A stretch of DNA of 40,661 bases from the NCBI RefSeq assembly GCF_022414575.1, contig NZ_JADWYQ010000052.1:1-40661 (forward strand). The letters run 5' to 3'. The translations under genes were made by a program, and so were the position numbers. How positions within the stretch are numbered: the first letter of the stretch is position 1; each line of letters begins with the position of its first letter. The DNA is from Streptomyces sp. MUM 178J (lineage in GTDB: Bacteria > Actinomycetota > Actinomycetes > Streptomycetales > Streptomycetaceae). The notes beneath the pieces were generated by a model. It worked only from the letters and a program-made list of their open reading frames with translations, had not been told where the DNA came from and did not search any database. Positions 8,141 to 17,290 of the stretch are shown piece after piece.

Positions 8141-8815
8141 GTGAACGACTCCGCTGCCGGCTTGCAACCGCAGGCCGTGCCCGCCCCCGCCCCTCCGGGC
8201 ATTCCCGCGATCGAGCCCTATGCGCTGCCTGCCGCCGCCGAACTGCCGCCCAACACCGCCCGCTGGACGGCGGAGCCGGGACGGGCGGCGCTCCTCGTCC
8301 ACGATATGCAGGGGTTCTTCCTGCGGCCCCTGCCGGACGCCCTGCGGGCCCGGCTCATCGGCAACGCGGCCGCGTTGCGCGACCGCTGCCGGGCACTCGG
8401 CGTGCCCGTGGCGTACACGGCGCAGCCCGGCGGGATGACCGCCGAACAGCGGGGTCTGCTTCGGGACTTCTGGGGACCCGGCATGGCGGCCGACCCCCGG
8501 GACCGGGCCGTTGCGGCCCCACTGGCCCCTGCCGACGGCGACTGGATGCTCACCAAGTGGCGCTACAGCGCCTTCTTCCGCTCCGATCTGCTCGACCGGA
8601 TGCGCGAGGCCGGCCGGGACCAGCTCATCCTGTGCGGTGTGTACGCGCACGTGGGCGTGCTGGCGACCGCGGTCGACGCGTTCACCCATGACATCCAGCC
8701 CTTTCTGGTCGCCGACGCGACCGCGGACTTCTCCGCGCGCCAGCACCGGCTGGCCCTCGACTACGCCGCCCGCCGCTGCGCCGTGGTGACCACCACCGAG
8801 GAGGTGCTCCGATGA
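8141..8815 (+). CDS. phzD: PhzD, isochorismatase-family ADIC hydrolase
   Basis: A 224-residue isochorismatase-fold enzyme that hydrolyses 2-amino-2-desoxyisochorismate to trans-2,3-dihydro-3-hydroxyanthranilate, cleaving off pyruvate. D55 ([10 protein letters not shown]) and K139 (LTKWRYSAF) match the catalytic Asp and Lys. [20 protein letters not shown] and [19 protein letters not shown] are close to PhzD rather than to generic isochorismatases. The N-terminal 25 residues are a Pro/Ala-rich extension. GTG at 8141 is preceded by AAGGGG at 8127-8132. The stop overlaps the phzE start (ATGA), giving a coupled pair that channels the chorismate-derived intermediate. Confidence 0.93.
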   Translation: MNDSAAGLQPQAVPAPAPPGIPAIEPYALPAAAELPPNTARWTAEPGRAALLVHDMQGFFLRPLPDALRARLIGNAAALRDRCRALGVPVAYTAQPGGMTAEQRGLLRDFWGPGMAADPRDRAVAAPLAPADGDWMLTKWRYSAFFRSDLLDRMREAGRDQLILCGVYAHVGVLATAVDAFTHDIQPFLVADATADFSARQHRLALDYAARRCAVVTTTEEVLR

Positions 8816-10710
8816 CCGACCGGATGAACGTGCTGGACCGGGTGCTCGGGCCCGAGCCGCCACCCTTCGCGCTGCTCTGCCGGCCGGACGCCAACGGCCC
8901 CGGCAGCCTGGACGTGCTCGTCGGCGAGGTGTCGACGCCGGATGCCCTGGCCCGCATCCCCCTGGCCCGCATCCCACTGGGCGGCGACCCGGGGGCGCAA
9001 GGTCCCGGGCCCCGGCACGACGTCCTGGTCATGGTCCCGTACCGGCAGATCGCCGAGCGCGGCTTCGACTGCGTCGACGACGGCGCGCCGCTGATCGCCA
9101 TGCGGGTGACGGACCAGGAGGTGCTGCCGGTCCACGAGGTGCTGGCCCGCATCCCCGTCACCCCGATCCGGCTGGTCGACGAGCACTTCGACGTGGACGA
9201 CGAGGCCTACGCCGACACGGTGCGGCGGATCGCCGCCGACGAGATCGGCCGCGGCCTCGGCGCCAACTTCGTCATCAAACGCTCGTACGCCGCCACGATC
9301 GAGAAGTACGGGCTCAGCAAGGCCCTGACCTTCTTCCGCAGGCTGTGCGAGGGCGAGTCGGGCGCGTACTGGACCTTCATCGTGCACACCGGCGACCGCA
9401 CGTTCGTCGGTGCGACTCCGGAACGGCATGTCAGCCTCCGGGAGGGCACGGCCGTGATGAACCCGATCAGCGGCACCTACCGCTATCCGCCGACCGGACC
9501 CACCCTGCCGGGCGTGATGGAGTTCCTGCACGACGGCAAGGAGAGCGACGAGCTCAACATGGTCGTCGACGAAGAGCTGAAGATGATGGCCCGCATCTGC
9601 GACGAGGGCGGCCGGCTGACCGGCCCCTACCTCAAGGAGATGGCCCACCTCGCGCACACCGAGTACCTCATCGAGGGCCGCACGGCCCGCGACCCGCGGG
9701 ACATCCTGCGGGAGACGATGTTCGCGCCGACCGTCACCGGCAGCCCCCTGGAGAGCGCCTGCCGGGTCATCAGCCGTCATGAACCCGAAGGTCGCGGGTA
9801 CTACAGCGGCGTCGCGGCGCTCATCGGCAGGGATCACCGCGGCGGCCCCGCCATGGACTCCGCCATCATGATCCGCACCGCGGACATCGACGACGCCGGG
9901 CGGATGTCCATCGCCGTGGGGGCCACGCTGGTGCGCCACTCCGATCCTTCGTCCGAGGTGGCCGAGACCCGCGCCAAGGCCGTCGGCCTGCTGTCCGCCC
10001 TGGCGGTCGGCCGGCCCCGCCCCTTCAGCGACTACCCGGAGGTCAGGGCGACGCTCGGCGAGCGCAGCGCCTCGCTCGCCCGCTACTGGGTCGCCGACGG
10101 TCCGGGGTCCGCCGGCCCCGTGCCCACGCTGCCGCCCTGCCGCACGCTGGTCGTGGACGCAGAGGACAGCTTCACCGCGATGATGGCGCACCAACTGCGC
10201 TCCCTGGGGCTGGACGTCACGGTCCGGCGGTTCGACGAGGAGTACGACGCCGACCGCTACGACCTCGTCGTCATGGGCCCTGGACCCGGCGACCCGCGGG
10301 AGGCCGGCCATCCGAGGATCGCCCATCTGCACACCGCCGTCGACCGGCTGCTGGCCGCGCGCCGACCGTTCCTCGCCGTATGCCTCAGCCACCAGGTGCT
10401 CAGCCTCCGCCTGGGACTCGGCGTGTTCCGCTGCGACGTCCCGCATCAGGGCACACAGCGTGAGATCGACCTCTTCGGCGACCGCGAACTGGTCGGCTTC
10501 TACAACAGTTTCGCCGCGCGCAGCGGCAACGCGAAGATCGAGCGCGCGGGCGTCGGCACGGTCGAGATCAGCCGCGACACGCAGACGGGAGAGGTCCACG
10601 CCCTGCGCGGACCGCACTTCGCCTCGATGCAGTTCCACGCCGAGTCGGTGCTCACCAAACACGGCCCGCGGCTCTTCGCGACAAGGATCAAGGAAGTGCT
10701 GGAAGGGTGA
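8812..10710 (+). CDS. phzE: PhzE, 2-amino-2-desoxyisochorismate synthase
   Basis: A 632-residue fusion of an anthranilate-synthase-like chorismate-binding domain (about 100-410; [35 protein letters not shown]) and a class I glutamine amidotransferase (about 444-632; C524 in AVCLSHQ, H609 and E611 in QFHAES). It aminates chorismate to ADIC, the first committed step of phenazine synthesis. This length and fusion order are those of PhzE. A 15-nt direct repeat at 8947-8976 doubles LARIP near residue 47. The downstream phzB start overlaps the stop as GTGA. I noticed no TTA codons in this or the other phz genes. Confidence 0.95.
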   Translation: MTDRMNVLDRVLGPEPPPFALLCRPDANGPGSLDVLVGEVSTPDALARIPLARIPLGGDPGAQGPGPRHDVLVMVPYRQIAERGFDCVDDGAPLIAMRVTDQEVLPVHEVLARIPVTPIRLVDEHFDVDDEAYADTVRRIAADEIGRGLGANFVIKRSYAATIEKYGLSKALTFFRRLCEGESGAYWTFIVHTGDRTFVGATPERHVSLREGTAVMNPISGTYRYPPTGPTLPGVMEFLHDGKESDELNMVVDEELKMMARICDEGGRLTGPYLKEMAHLAHTEYLIEGRTARDPRDILRETMFAPTVTGSPLESACRVISRHEPEGRGYYSGVAALIGRDHRGGPAMDSAIMIRTADIDDAGRMSIAVGATLVRHSDPSSEVAETRAKAVGLLSALAVGRPRPFSDYPEVRATLGERSASLARYWVADGPGSAGPVPTLPPCRTLVVDAEDSFTAMMAHQLRSLGLDVTVRRFDEEYDADRYDLVVMGPGPGDPREAGHPRIAHLHTAVDRLLAARRPFLAVCLSHQVLSLRLGLGVFRCDVPHQGTQREIDLFGDRELVGFYNSFAARSGNAKIERAGVGTVEISRDTQTGEVHALRGPHFASMQFHAESVLTKHGPRLFATRIKEVLEG

Positions 10711-11240
10711 CCCCACATATGACCTCTGACGACACCGCCGTCAGCGCTGCCGCCGGCGACGCGTTCGCCGGGGACGCGTTCGCCGAGGACGCGGAGCTCC
10801 GCCGCCGCCACCGGGCCGTGGTGGAGGACTATATGAGCAGAAAGGGCGAGAACCGGCTGACCCGCTATCTCCTGTTCGCGGAGGACGGCAGCGCCGGACT
10901 CTACACCGGCGACACCGAGGAGCCGATCGTCTCGCGCGGCCTGGACAAGCTCAAGGCGCACGGCGCCTGGTCGCTGGAGGTCTTCCCCGACTGGGTCTGG
11001 TACAACATCGAGATCTTCGAGACCCAGGACCCCAACCGGTTCTGGGTCGAATGCGACGGCGAAGGCCGTATCCGCTACCCGGACTATCCGCCGGGCCACT
11101 ACAGGAACCATTTCCTCCACTCGTTCCTGCTGCGCGACGGAAAGATCGTCACCCAGCGGGAGTTCATGAACCCGTACCAGCAGATGCGAGCGCTCGGCAT
11201 CGACATTCCGGTGATCAAGCGAAGGGGCATACCGACATGA
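10707..11240 (+). CDS. phzB: PhzB, phenazine scaffold condensation protein
   Basis: A 177-residue SnoaL/ketosteroid-isomerase-fold protein. PhzB promotes condensation of two aminoketone molecules into the tricyclic precursor. LEVFPDWVWYNIEIFETQDPN, FWVECDGEGRIRYPDYP and NHFLHSFLLRDGKI are strongly PhzA/B-like. Only one copy is present, as usual outside Pseudomonas, where phzA is a duplicate. The start may be GTG 10707, overlapping phzE, or ATG 10719; the first 30 residues are an unconserved Ala/Asp-rich lead with a repeated DAFAGDAFAEDA. The stop overlaps the methyltransferase start. Confidence 0.92.
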   Translation: MTPHMTSDDTAVSAAAGDAFAGDAFAEDAELRRRHRAVVEDYMSRKGENRLTRYLLFAEDGSAGLYTGDTEEPIVSRGLDKLKAHGAWSLEVFPDWVWYNIEIFETQDPNRFWVECDGEGRIRYPDYPPGHYRNHFLHSFLLRDGKIVTQREFMNPYQQMRALGIDIPVIKRRGIPT

Positions 11241-12250
11241 CCGCCGACGTCCAGGCCGCCGCCCAGCAGGCGGTCGAGCTGATCACCGGAGGCTGGCGGG
11301 CCCAGGCCCTCCACACGGCCGTCAAGCTGCGCATCCCCGACCACATCGAGGCCGGGCGGGTCCGCAGCGGCGAACTGGCCGACGCCACCGGGGCCGAGGA
11401 GGAGGGCATCCGCCGGCTGATGCGGCTGCTGACCGCCATGGGCGTCTTCGACGGCGGCGAGCGCACCGGCCACCGCAACACCCCGGTCAGCAGGACGCTG
11501 CTGGACCGCCCCGGCTCGCTGCGCGACATGTGCCTGCTGTACGGCGAGGAGTTCTACACCGCGTGGGGGCACGCGCCACAGGCCATCAGCACGGTCAGCG
11601 CCGGATTCGAGGCCGCCTACGGACAGCCGCTCTACGCCTACCTGGGCGAGCATCCGGACGCCTCCGACCGCTTCCAGCGGGCCATGAAGGCCGGCAATCT
11701 CTTCTTCGACCGGGTCCCGGAGATCTTCGACTTCTCCGGCAAGCACGTCGTGGACGTCGGCGGAGGCAACGGCCAGCTCCTCGCCGCCGTCCTGGGCGCC
11801 GTCCCCGACGCCCGCGGCACGCTGCTGGACCGCGAGCATGTGATGCCCGCCGCCCGGGACAACCTGGCGGCGACGCTCGAAGACGGCGACCGCGTCACGC
11901 TCGTCGGGGGCAGCATGTTCGAGGCGGTTCCCGAGGGCGGCGACGTCTACCTGCTCTGCCGGGTGCTGGCAGGCTGGGACGACGACCGGCTGGTGACCGT
12001 CTTCGAGAACTGCCGGCGCTCCATGGCCGGTCCGGAATCCCGGCTGCTGATCTTCGAGCGGGTGGTGACCGACGAAGGGTGCACCATGCTGCCGGCGCTG
12101 TGGGATCTGCATCTGCTGATGACCAACGGCGGCCGGCACCGCACCGTCGAGACCTTCACCCGGCTGCTGGACCGGGCGGGCCTGGACGTGGAGCGGATCG
12201 CCGAGCTGCCGGCGGAGACGACCGCGCTGATCGCGGCGCCCCGTGGCTGA
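11237..12250 (+). CDS. SAM-dependent O-methyltransferase (acetylserotonin/PhzM-like family)
   Basis: A 337-residue plant-type O-methyltransferase. The N-terminal dimerisation and winged-helix part (ALHTAVKLRIPDHI, then LMRLLTAMGVF) is followed by SAM motif VVDVGGGNGQL at 171-181 and DVYLLCRVLAGWDD, where the usual catalytic His-Asp pair of the family reads R-V-L-A-G-W-D-D. That divergence from LHDWDD suggests the classic base is absent, as in methyltransferases that act mainly by proximity. It is translationally coupled to phzB, so a phenazine hydroxyl, ring nitrogen (as PhzM) or carboxyl is the likely acceptor; the exact position is inference. Confidence 0.88.
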   Translation: MTADVQAAAQQAVELITGGWRAQALHTAVKLRIPDHIEAGRVRSGELADATGAEEEGIRRLMRLLTAMGVFDGGERTGHRNTPVSRTLLDRPGSLRDMCLLYGEEFYTAWGHAPQAISTVSAGFEAAYGQPLYAYLGEHPDASDRFQRAMKAGNLFFDRVPEIFDFSGKHVVDVGGGNGQLLAAVLGAVPDARGTLLDREHVMPAARDNLAATLEDGDRVTLVGGSMFEAVPEGGDVYLLCRVLAGWDDDRLVTVFENCRRSMAGPESRLLIFERVVTDEGCTMLPALWDLHLLMTNGGRHRTVETFTRLLDRAGLDVERIAELPAETTALIAAPRG

Positions 12251-12260
12251 GGAGGCGGCC

Positions 12261-13154
12261 GCCGTGGCCGGAGTGCTGGACGCGGTGGGGCGCACCTCGC
12301 TGCTGACCGCGGCGATGCGTGCCGAGGAGACCCGCCGGCCCGACCGGCTCTACACCGACCCGTACGCCGAGACGCTCTGCGGGGACCTCGGCCCCGCGCT
12401 GCTCGCCGAACTCCAGGACGGCACCCATGGCTCCGCGCCCGCTCCGGTCCCCGCCGCCGGCGCCGGGGACCGCAACGGGCGGCATCCGATGCCCAGACCG
12501 CTGGACGTCAACGCCATCCGCACCCGGTACTTCGACGACCGTCTGCTGCTCGCCGCCCGGGACGTGCCGCAGATCGTGTCGGCGGCCTCCGGCATGGACG
12601 CGCGTGCCTACCGTCTTCACTGGCCGCCGGGCCTGCGCTACTTCGAGATCGACCGGGCCGCCGTCCTCGCCTACAAGCGGGACCGGCTGGCCGACGCCGT
12701 ACCGCGGGCCGAACACCGGGCGGTCGCCGCGGACCTGACCTCCCCGGACTGGGAGGCCCGTCTTGTGGACGCCGGGTACGACCCCGCGCTGCCGTCGGCC
12801 TGGCTGCTGGAGGGGATGCTGTACTACCTGCCCGAAGAGGCCGTCTGCCGGCTGCTTGACCGCATCCGGCGGATCACCGCGCCCGGCAGTGTGCTGGCGG
12901 CCGACCTCGTCAACGCCGCGGGCCTGACACTGCCCCAGGCGCGCGGCCAGCTCGACGTCTTCGCCCGCTGGGGCTGCCCCTGGCAGTACGGCGCCGACGA
13001 CCCGGAGGCGCTCTTCGCCGCCCACGGTTTCACCGCACACGCGACCCAGCCGGACGAGCTGTCCGCCGCGTACGGCCGCTGGATCGCCCCGTCGCCGCCG
13101 CCCGCCGAGCAGCAGGTCCGGCGGGTTTTCCTGGTCGAGGGCCGCCGCGGCTGA
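12261..13154 (+). CDS. class I SAM methyltransferase, leucine carboxyl methyltransferase-like (TIGR00027 type)
   Basis: A 297-residue enzyme with the hallmarks of this actinobacterial family: RTSLLTAAMRAEET at the N-terminus, DVNAIRTRYFDD at 81-92, SAASGMDARAYRLHWP at 107-121 and WLLEGMLYYLPEEA near 170. Relatives methylate carboxyl or hydroxyl groups, so formation of a phenazine carboxylate methyl ester is an attractive guess. I chose GTG 12261 over GTG 12243 because AGGAGG lies at 12250-12255, five bases before it. It is the last gene of the phz operon; the convergent gntR ends 26 bases downstream. Confidence 0.8.
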   Translation, partial: AVAGVLDAVGRTSLLTAAMRAEETRRPDRLYTDPYAETLCGDLGPALLAELQDGTHGSAPAPVPAAGAGDRNGRHPMPRPLDVNAIRTRYFDDRLLLAARDVPQIVSAASGMDARAYRLHWPPGLRYFEIDRAAVLAYKRDRLADAVPRAEHRAVAADLTSPDWEARLVDAGYDPALPSAWLLEGMLYYLPEEAVCRLLDRIRRITAPGSVLAADLVNAAGLTLPQARGQLDVFARWGCPWQYGADDPEALFAAHGFTAHATQPDELSAAYGRWIAPSPPPAEQQVRRVFLVEGRRG

Positions 13155-13180
13155 CCGCGCCCGGCGCTCGAAGGGGGGCA

Positions 13181-13894
13181 CTACGAGGACGCGCCCAGCC
13201 TGCGGCGGGGGGCCTCGGGCCGCGCCTCGTCCTCGGGCCGCGCCCACAGGGAGCGTACGTGGCCGAGGTGGCGGGTCATACACGCCTCCGCGGCCGCGGC
13301 GTCGCCCGCCAGCATCAGGTCGAGCAGCTCCAGATGCTCTTCGGCCGAGGGCAGCAGCGCGTTCTGCTCGTCCAGCAGCGTCAGCCCGTACAGCCGGGAG
13401 CGCTTGCGCAGCTCGCCGACGGTCTCGACCAGCCGCTCATTGCCGGCGAGGCTCAGCAGGGTGAGATGGAAACGCCGGTCGGCTTCCAGATAGCCGATCA
13501 GGTCGTGTTCCCGAGCGGCCTCGACGATCTCCACGGCGATGGGCCGCAGCGCCTCCAGATCCTCGTGCGCCGCCTCGCGGGTGATCCGGCCGACTGTGGG
13601 CACCTCGATCAGCAGCCGGATCTCCGTGTACTGGTCGAGGTCGCGCTCGCTCACCTCGGTGATCCGGAAGCCCTTGTTCCGTACGGGCTCGACCAGCCCT
13701 TCCCGGGCGAGATCGAGCATCGCCTCACGCACCGGCGTGGCCGAGACGCCGAAGTCCGCGGCGAGTCCCGGGGCCGAGTAGACATGGCCGGGCCGCAGTT
13801 CACCCGCGACCAGGGCGGCCCGCAGGGCGTGGGCCACCTGGTCGCGCAGCCGCTCCTGGGCCGTGATGAGATGGCGTCGCTTCAGGTCGCCCAT
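13181..13894 (-). CDS. GntR family regulator, FCD subfamily
   Basis: A 237-residue regulator with an N-terminal winged HTH (residues 10-80, LAADFGVSATPVREAMLDLAREGLVEPVRNKGFRI) and an FCD ligand domain. Candidate metal-binding residues are present: D and H in EADRRFHLTL, H in EEHLELLDLML, and H in MTRHLGHVRSL. Such proteins sense small carboxylates or amino acids. It closes the hydroxyproline operon and very likely represses it. The start is ATG 13894 behind GGAGGA. An upstream extension to 13939 is possible but has no ribosome site. The motif at 13928-13939 lies just before it. Confidence 0.88.
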   Translation of the reverse strand: MGDLKRRHLITAQERLRDQVAHALRAALVAGELRPGHVYSAPGLAADFGVSATPVREAMLDLAREGLVEPVRNKGFRITEVSERDLDQYTEIRLLIEVPTVGRITREAAHEDLEALRPIAVEIVEAAREHDLIGYLEADRRFHLTLLSLAGNERLVETVGELRKRSRLYGLTLLDEQNALLPSAEEHLELLDLMLAGDAAAAEACMTRHLGHVRSLWARPEDEARPEAPRRRLGASS

Positions 13895-13927
13895 GACGAG
13901 TCCTCCGTGCAGGTGAGAGGCACCAGC

Positions 13928-13939
13928 GTACAATGTCAC
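13928..13939 (-). promoter_or_regulatory. candidate GntR-type operator, copy 1
   Basis: On the minus strand this reads GTGACATTGTAC, 34 bases before gntR and overlapping the stop of the upstream reductase gene. It matches GTGACATTTTAC at 19242-19253, in front of the first gene of the same operon, at 11 of 12 positions. A shared site at the two promoters of one pathway fits autoregulation plus operon control. Confidence 0.5.
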
Positions 13940-14880
13940 GTTTCGCCGGTGCCCCGGGCGTCCGTCGCCGCACGGTGGACGGCAGCCGCCAGCACCAGGT
14001 CCTCCCAGGCCATGCCCACGCTCTTGAACAGCCGAGGACGGTCGTACGAGGACGCCGGGGGCCGGTCCGCGAGACCGGCGAGCGTCCCCGCGACACAGTC
14101 CTCGCCCACCGCGCCCTCACCCATCGGGATCAGCAGATCGCCGGCCTCCCGCAGCGCGGCGGACCGTGCCTCCACATGCACCTCCGACCGCCGCACCAGT
14201 GCCGTGTCGACCTCGCGGGCGTCCGGGGTGTGCGAGCCCACCGCCGCCACCAGCGCCCGACCGGGCACCAGTCGGCCGTCGAACAGCGGCTCACGCGCCG
14301 AGGTGCAGCACAGCACCAGATCCGCCCCGGCCACCGCGTCCGGACCGGAGACCCCCGCCTCCACCCCGAGACCGCCGGCGTGCCGGGCCAGCCTCTCGGC
14401 GCGGGCACGGTCACGCGCCACGACATGGACCCGCTCGACCGGCCGCTCCGCGAGCGCCGCAGCGAGATGCCCGTACGCCTGCGGCCCCGACCCGAAGACC
14501 ACCGCCACCCCGGCGTCCGGCACGGCCAGCGCCCGGATCGCCACGGCGGTGACCGCCGGGGTGCGCAGAGCGGTGAGCGCCGCGCCGTCGAGCAGCGCGA
14601 GGGGCCGCAGGGTCGGCCCGTCGAACAGCAGATAGCCGCCCGTGATCCGGGCCAGCCCGCGTGCCGGATTGCCCGGCGCCACCCCGACGATCTTCACCCC
14701 GGCCCAGGCGCGCCAGGCCGCGGGCATGGCCAGCAGCTCCCCGGCCGGCACGGGCGTCGCCGTCCTGGGCGTGCCCGCTTCCGGGTCGAGCCCGTCGGCC
14801 AGGGCGCGCACCAGGGCGTCGGCGGCCGCGGAGGGGGAGAGCAGCCGGGCGATCGCGTCGCCGCCGAGCAGCGTCGTCAC
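13936..14880 (-). CDS. ornithine cyclodeaminase/mu-crystallin family, probable delta1-pyrroline-2-carboxylate reductase
   Basis: A 314-residue member of the OCD/mu-crystallin family. The NAD(P)-binding motif VVFGSGPQAYGHL is at 128-140, and the substrate Lys is at VKIVGVAPGN (K63). In hydroxyproline loci, members of this family reduce delta1-pyrroline-2-carboxylate to L-proline, following dehydration of trans-3-hydroxy-L-proline. Its start overlaps the stop of the second proline-racemase-family gene (ATGA), and that enzyme would produce the substrate. True ornithine cyclodeaminase or amino-acid dehydrogenase activity is not excluded. Confidence 0.8.
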   Translation of the reverse strand: MTTLLGGDAIARLLSPSAAADALVRALADGLDPEAGTPRTATPVPAGELLAMPAAWRAWAGVKIVGVAPGNPARGLARITGGYLLFDGPTLRPLALLDGAALTALRTPAVTAVAIRALAVPDAGVAVVFGSGPQAYGHLAAALAERPVERVHVVARDRARAERLARHAGGLGVEAGVSGPDAVAGADLVLCCTSAREPLFDGRLVPGRALVAAVGSHTPDAREVDTALVRRSEVHVEARSAALREAGDLLIPMGEGAVGEDCVAGTLAGLADRPPASSYDRPRLFKSVGMAWEDLVLAAAVHRAATDARGTGET

Positions 14881-15908
14881 AGGAGAAACCCCGTCCCCAG
14901 CGTGTCGTCCTCCTCCAGCGTGAACAGATGCTCGCCGGTCCGGTGGGACGTCCCGGTGATCTCCGTCAGCACGCCGCCCGGGGCGCGCCCGGCCAGGGAC
15001 GCGGTGAACACCGAGCCCACGACCGACTCATGGCGCAGCACATCGCCGTCCCCCATCCGACCCGACTCGGCGAGCAGCGCGAGCCGCGCCGAGGTGCCCG
15101 AACCGCACGGGGAGCGGTCGACCTGGCCGTCCGCGAAGACGGTGGCGCTGCGCTGTCGCGGACCGGCCGGAGTGTCGGGCAGCTCCTCGTGGAACATCAC
15201 CCCGTACACGCCCGACAGCAGCGGATCGCCGGGGTGCCGGACGGCCGCATGGTCGGCCAGCGCCGTACGGATCTCCCGAGCCGCGGCCGTCAGCCGCGGC
15301 AGCGCCTGCCGGCTCACGTCCAGCCCCAGCGCCTGGGCCGCCACGGAGACATAGCACGCGCCCGCATGGGCGACGCCGGCCTCGACCGTGCCGAAGGAGC
15401 GGGTGGCCACCGGCAGTGCGGCCGCGCTCACCACGGCGGGCACATTGCGGAACGTCACCTCCGCGACCCGCCCGGCCCGCCGCCGCACAAGCGCCGCCAC
15501 CCGCCCCGAGGGCACGTCGATCCGCACGGCGACGGGCGCTTCGCCGTCCTGCGGGACCCGCACCCTTCCGCTCTCGACCGCCCACACGCCCAGCGCCATC
15601 GTGCCGTGGCCGCAAGCGGTCGAGTAGCCGTCCTTGTGCCAGAACACGACGCCGAAGTCGGCCCCGGCGTCGTCGGGCGGCACCACGAAACCTCCGTACA
15701 TCCCCGCGTGGCCGCGCGGTTCGCGGACCAGCAGCCGGCGGGCGGCGTCCTGCTCGGACGACCCGGCTGCCACGGCGCGCACCAGCGCCGCGCGCCGCGC
15801 CGCCACAGTGGAGCCGGGCAGCGGCGGCGCTGTGTCGGCGACGATCCGGAACGGCTCACCCGCCGTGTGGTAGTCGGTCGTCCGGAACTCCGCCGCCGGT
15901 CGGCGCAT
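14877..15908 (-). CDS. proline racemase superfamily, trans-3-hydroxyproline dehydratase-like
   Basis: A 343-residue protein of the proline racemase/4-hydroxyproline epimerase/trans-3-hydroxyproline dehydratase superfamily. YHTAGEPFRIV at the N-terminus and YGGFVVPPDDAGADFGVVFW resemble the dehydratase branch. Both catalytic cysteines are present: C99 in STACGHGT and C268 in DRSPCGSGT. Dehydratases usually have Thr at the second place, so an epimerase or racemase activity cannot be excluded. Pairing with the adjacent OCD-family reductase favours the dehydratase role. ATGA overlaps on both sides show tight coupling with the aldehyde dehydrogenase and the reductase. Confidence 0.8.
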   Translation of the reverse strand: MRRPAAEFRTTDYHTAGEPFRIVADTAPPLPGSTVAARRAALVRAVAAGSSEQDAARRLLVREPRGHAGMYGGFVVPPDDAGADFGVVFWHKDGYSTACGHGTMALGVWAVESGRVRVPQDGEAPVAVRIDVPSGRVAALVRRRAGRVAEVTFRNVPAVVSAAALPVATRSFGTVEAGVAHAGACYVSVAAQALGLDVSRQALPRLTAAAREIRTALADHAAVRHPGDPLLSGVYGVMFHEELPDTPAGPRQRSATVFADGQVDRSPCGSGTSARLALLAESGRMGDGDVLRHESVVGSVFTASLAGRAPGGVLTEITGTSHRTGEHLFTLEEDDTLGTGFLL

Positions 15909-17290
15909 CACACCCCTCCCGCCGGGGCGAGCGTGCACGTCCGCGTCGCCGTGTAGAAGTCCAGCGCGGCCCGGCCCTGTTCGCGCGGACCGTGCCCGGA
16001 GGCCTTCGCCCCGCCGAACGGCAGATGGAAGTCGACCCCGGTCGTGGGGGCGTTGACGCGGATCATGCCGGTGTCGAGACGGTCGAGCCCGTGCAGCGCC
16101 GTGTCCAGATCGGCGGTGTGCAGGGAGGTGACGAGTCCGTGCGGCACCCCGTTGCCGATGCGGACCGCATCCTCCAGGCTCGCCGCGTCCAGCAGTACGG
16201 CCACGGGCCCGAAGACCTCCTCCCGGAGCAGCGCCGAACCCTCGTCGGGATCCTCGATCAGCGTGGGCGCAGAGAACCAGCCCGGCCCGTCCGGCGCGGA
16301 CCCGCCGGCCAGCACCGTGCCCGAGCGGCAGGCCGCGGCTGCCCGCGCCCGCGCCTGCTCGGAGATCACCGGGCCGCACACGGTCGCGGCGTCCCCCGGG
16401 TCGCCGCAGGGCACCGCGCGCAGCGCCTCGGCCAGCGCCTCGCGCAGGGGGCCGAGGACGCCCCCGACCGCGATCACCCGGCTGGTCGCCGTGCACTTCT
16501 GTCCCGCGTATCCGGCGATCGCGGCCGCGATATGGCCGGCCGCCTGCTCGACGTCGGCGTCCGGCAGCACCAGCGCCGCGTTCAGTCCGCCCATCTCGGC
16601 CTGGACGGGCACGCCGCGCGCTGTGGCCGCCCGCACCACCGCGGCGCCGGTCGCCGTGGAGCCGGTGAACGACACCGCATCGGCCGTCGCGACCGCGGCC
16701 TCGCCCTCGGCGGCCCCGCCGGGCGCGACGGTGAACACCCCCTCGGGCAGCGCGGCTTCGACGATGCCGGCGAGCCGCAGTGCGCAGGCGACGGCCTCCG
16801 GGGCGGGCTTGAGGACGACGGCGTTGCCCGCCGCCAGCGCGGGGGCGGCCTTCCAGCTGGGGATCGCGAAGGGGAAGTTCCACGGTGTGATCAGCGCGGC
16901 GACGCCGTGCGGCCGGCGTCGGGTGAGCAGCAGCCCGGCCCCGGCGGCCGGCTCGTACACGGCTCCGGTCGGGTCGTACGCCAGCTGGCCGTAGTACCGC
17001 CAGATCGCCGCCGTACGCGCCACTTCCGCCCGTGCCTCCGTCAGCGGCTTGCCCACCTCCCGCACCGCCAGCGCGGCGAGTTCGGCGGCCGCCGCCTCGA
17101 TGGCCTCGGCGACCCGGGTGAGGGCGGCGGCACGGGCGGCCGCGCCGCCCAGCGCGGGCGCCGCCGCCCGCGCCCGTACGATCGCGTCGGCCGTGGCCCG
17201 GGCGCCGGTCGCGGGCAGCTCGCACACCACATCGGCGGGATCGGCAGGGTTGACCGACCGTACGGAATCGGCGTCATGGGTGTGGTTCAC
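15908..17290 (-). CDS. aldehyde dehydrogenase, probable alpha-ketoglutarate semialdehyde dehydrogenase
   Basis: A 460-residue ALDH-superfamily enzyme. ITPWNFPFAIPSWK and VLKPAPEA bind the cofactor, E232 (AEMGGLN) is the general base and C266 (GQKCTATS) the nucleophile; FGPV and FHLPFGGAKASGHG complete the family pattern. In hydroxyproline catabolism this enzyme oxidises alpha-ketoglutarate semialdehyde to alpha-ketoglutarate, the last step. The start is GTG 17290, overlapping the epimerase stop (GTGA). The assignment of substrate rests on the operon, between an epimerase and a DHDPS-family deaminase. Confidence 0.88.
   Translation of the reverse strand: MNHTHDADSVRSVNPADPADVVCELPATGARATADAIVRARAAAPALGGAAARAAALTRVAEAIEAAAAELAALAVREVGKPLTEARAEVARTAAIWRYYGQLAYDPTGAVYEPAAGAGLLLTRRRPHGVAALITPWNFPFAIPSWKAAPALAAGNAVVLKPAPEAVACALRLAGIVEAALPEGVFTVAPGGAAEGEAAVATADAVSFTGSTATGAAVVRAATARGVPVQAEMGGLNAALVLPDADVEQAAGHIAAAIAGYAGQKCTATSRVIAVGGVLGPLREALAEALRAVPCGDPGDAATVCGPVISEQARARAAAACRSGTVLAGGSAPDGPGWFSAPTLIEDPDEGSALLREEVFGPVAVLLDAASLEDAVRIGNGVPHGLVTSLHTADLDTALHGLDRLDTGMIRVNAPTTGVDFHLPFGGAKASGHGPREQGRAALDFYTATRTCTLAPAGGV

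Noticed and set aside
8761..10716. 651-codon frame antisense to phzE
   Set aside because: It mirrors phzE with typical antisense composition and has no motif of its own.
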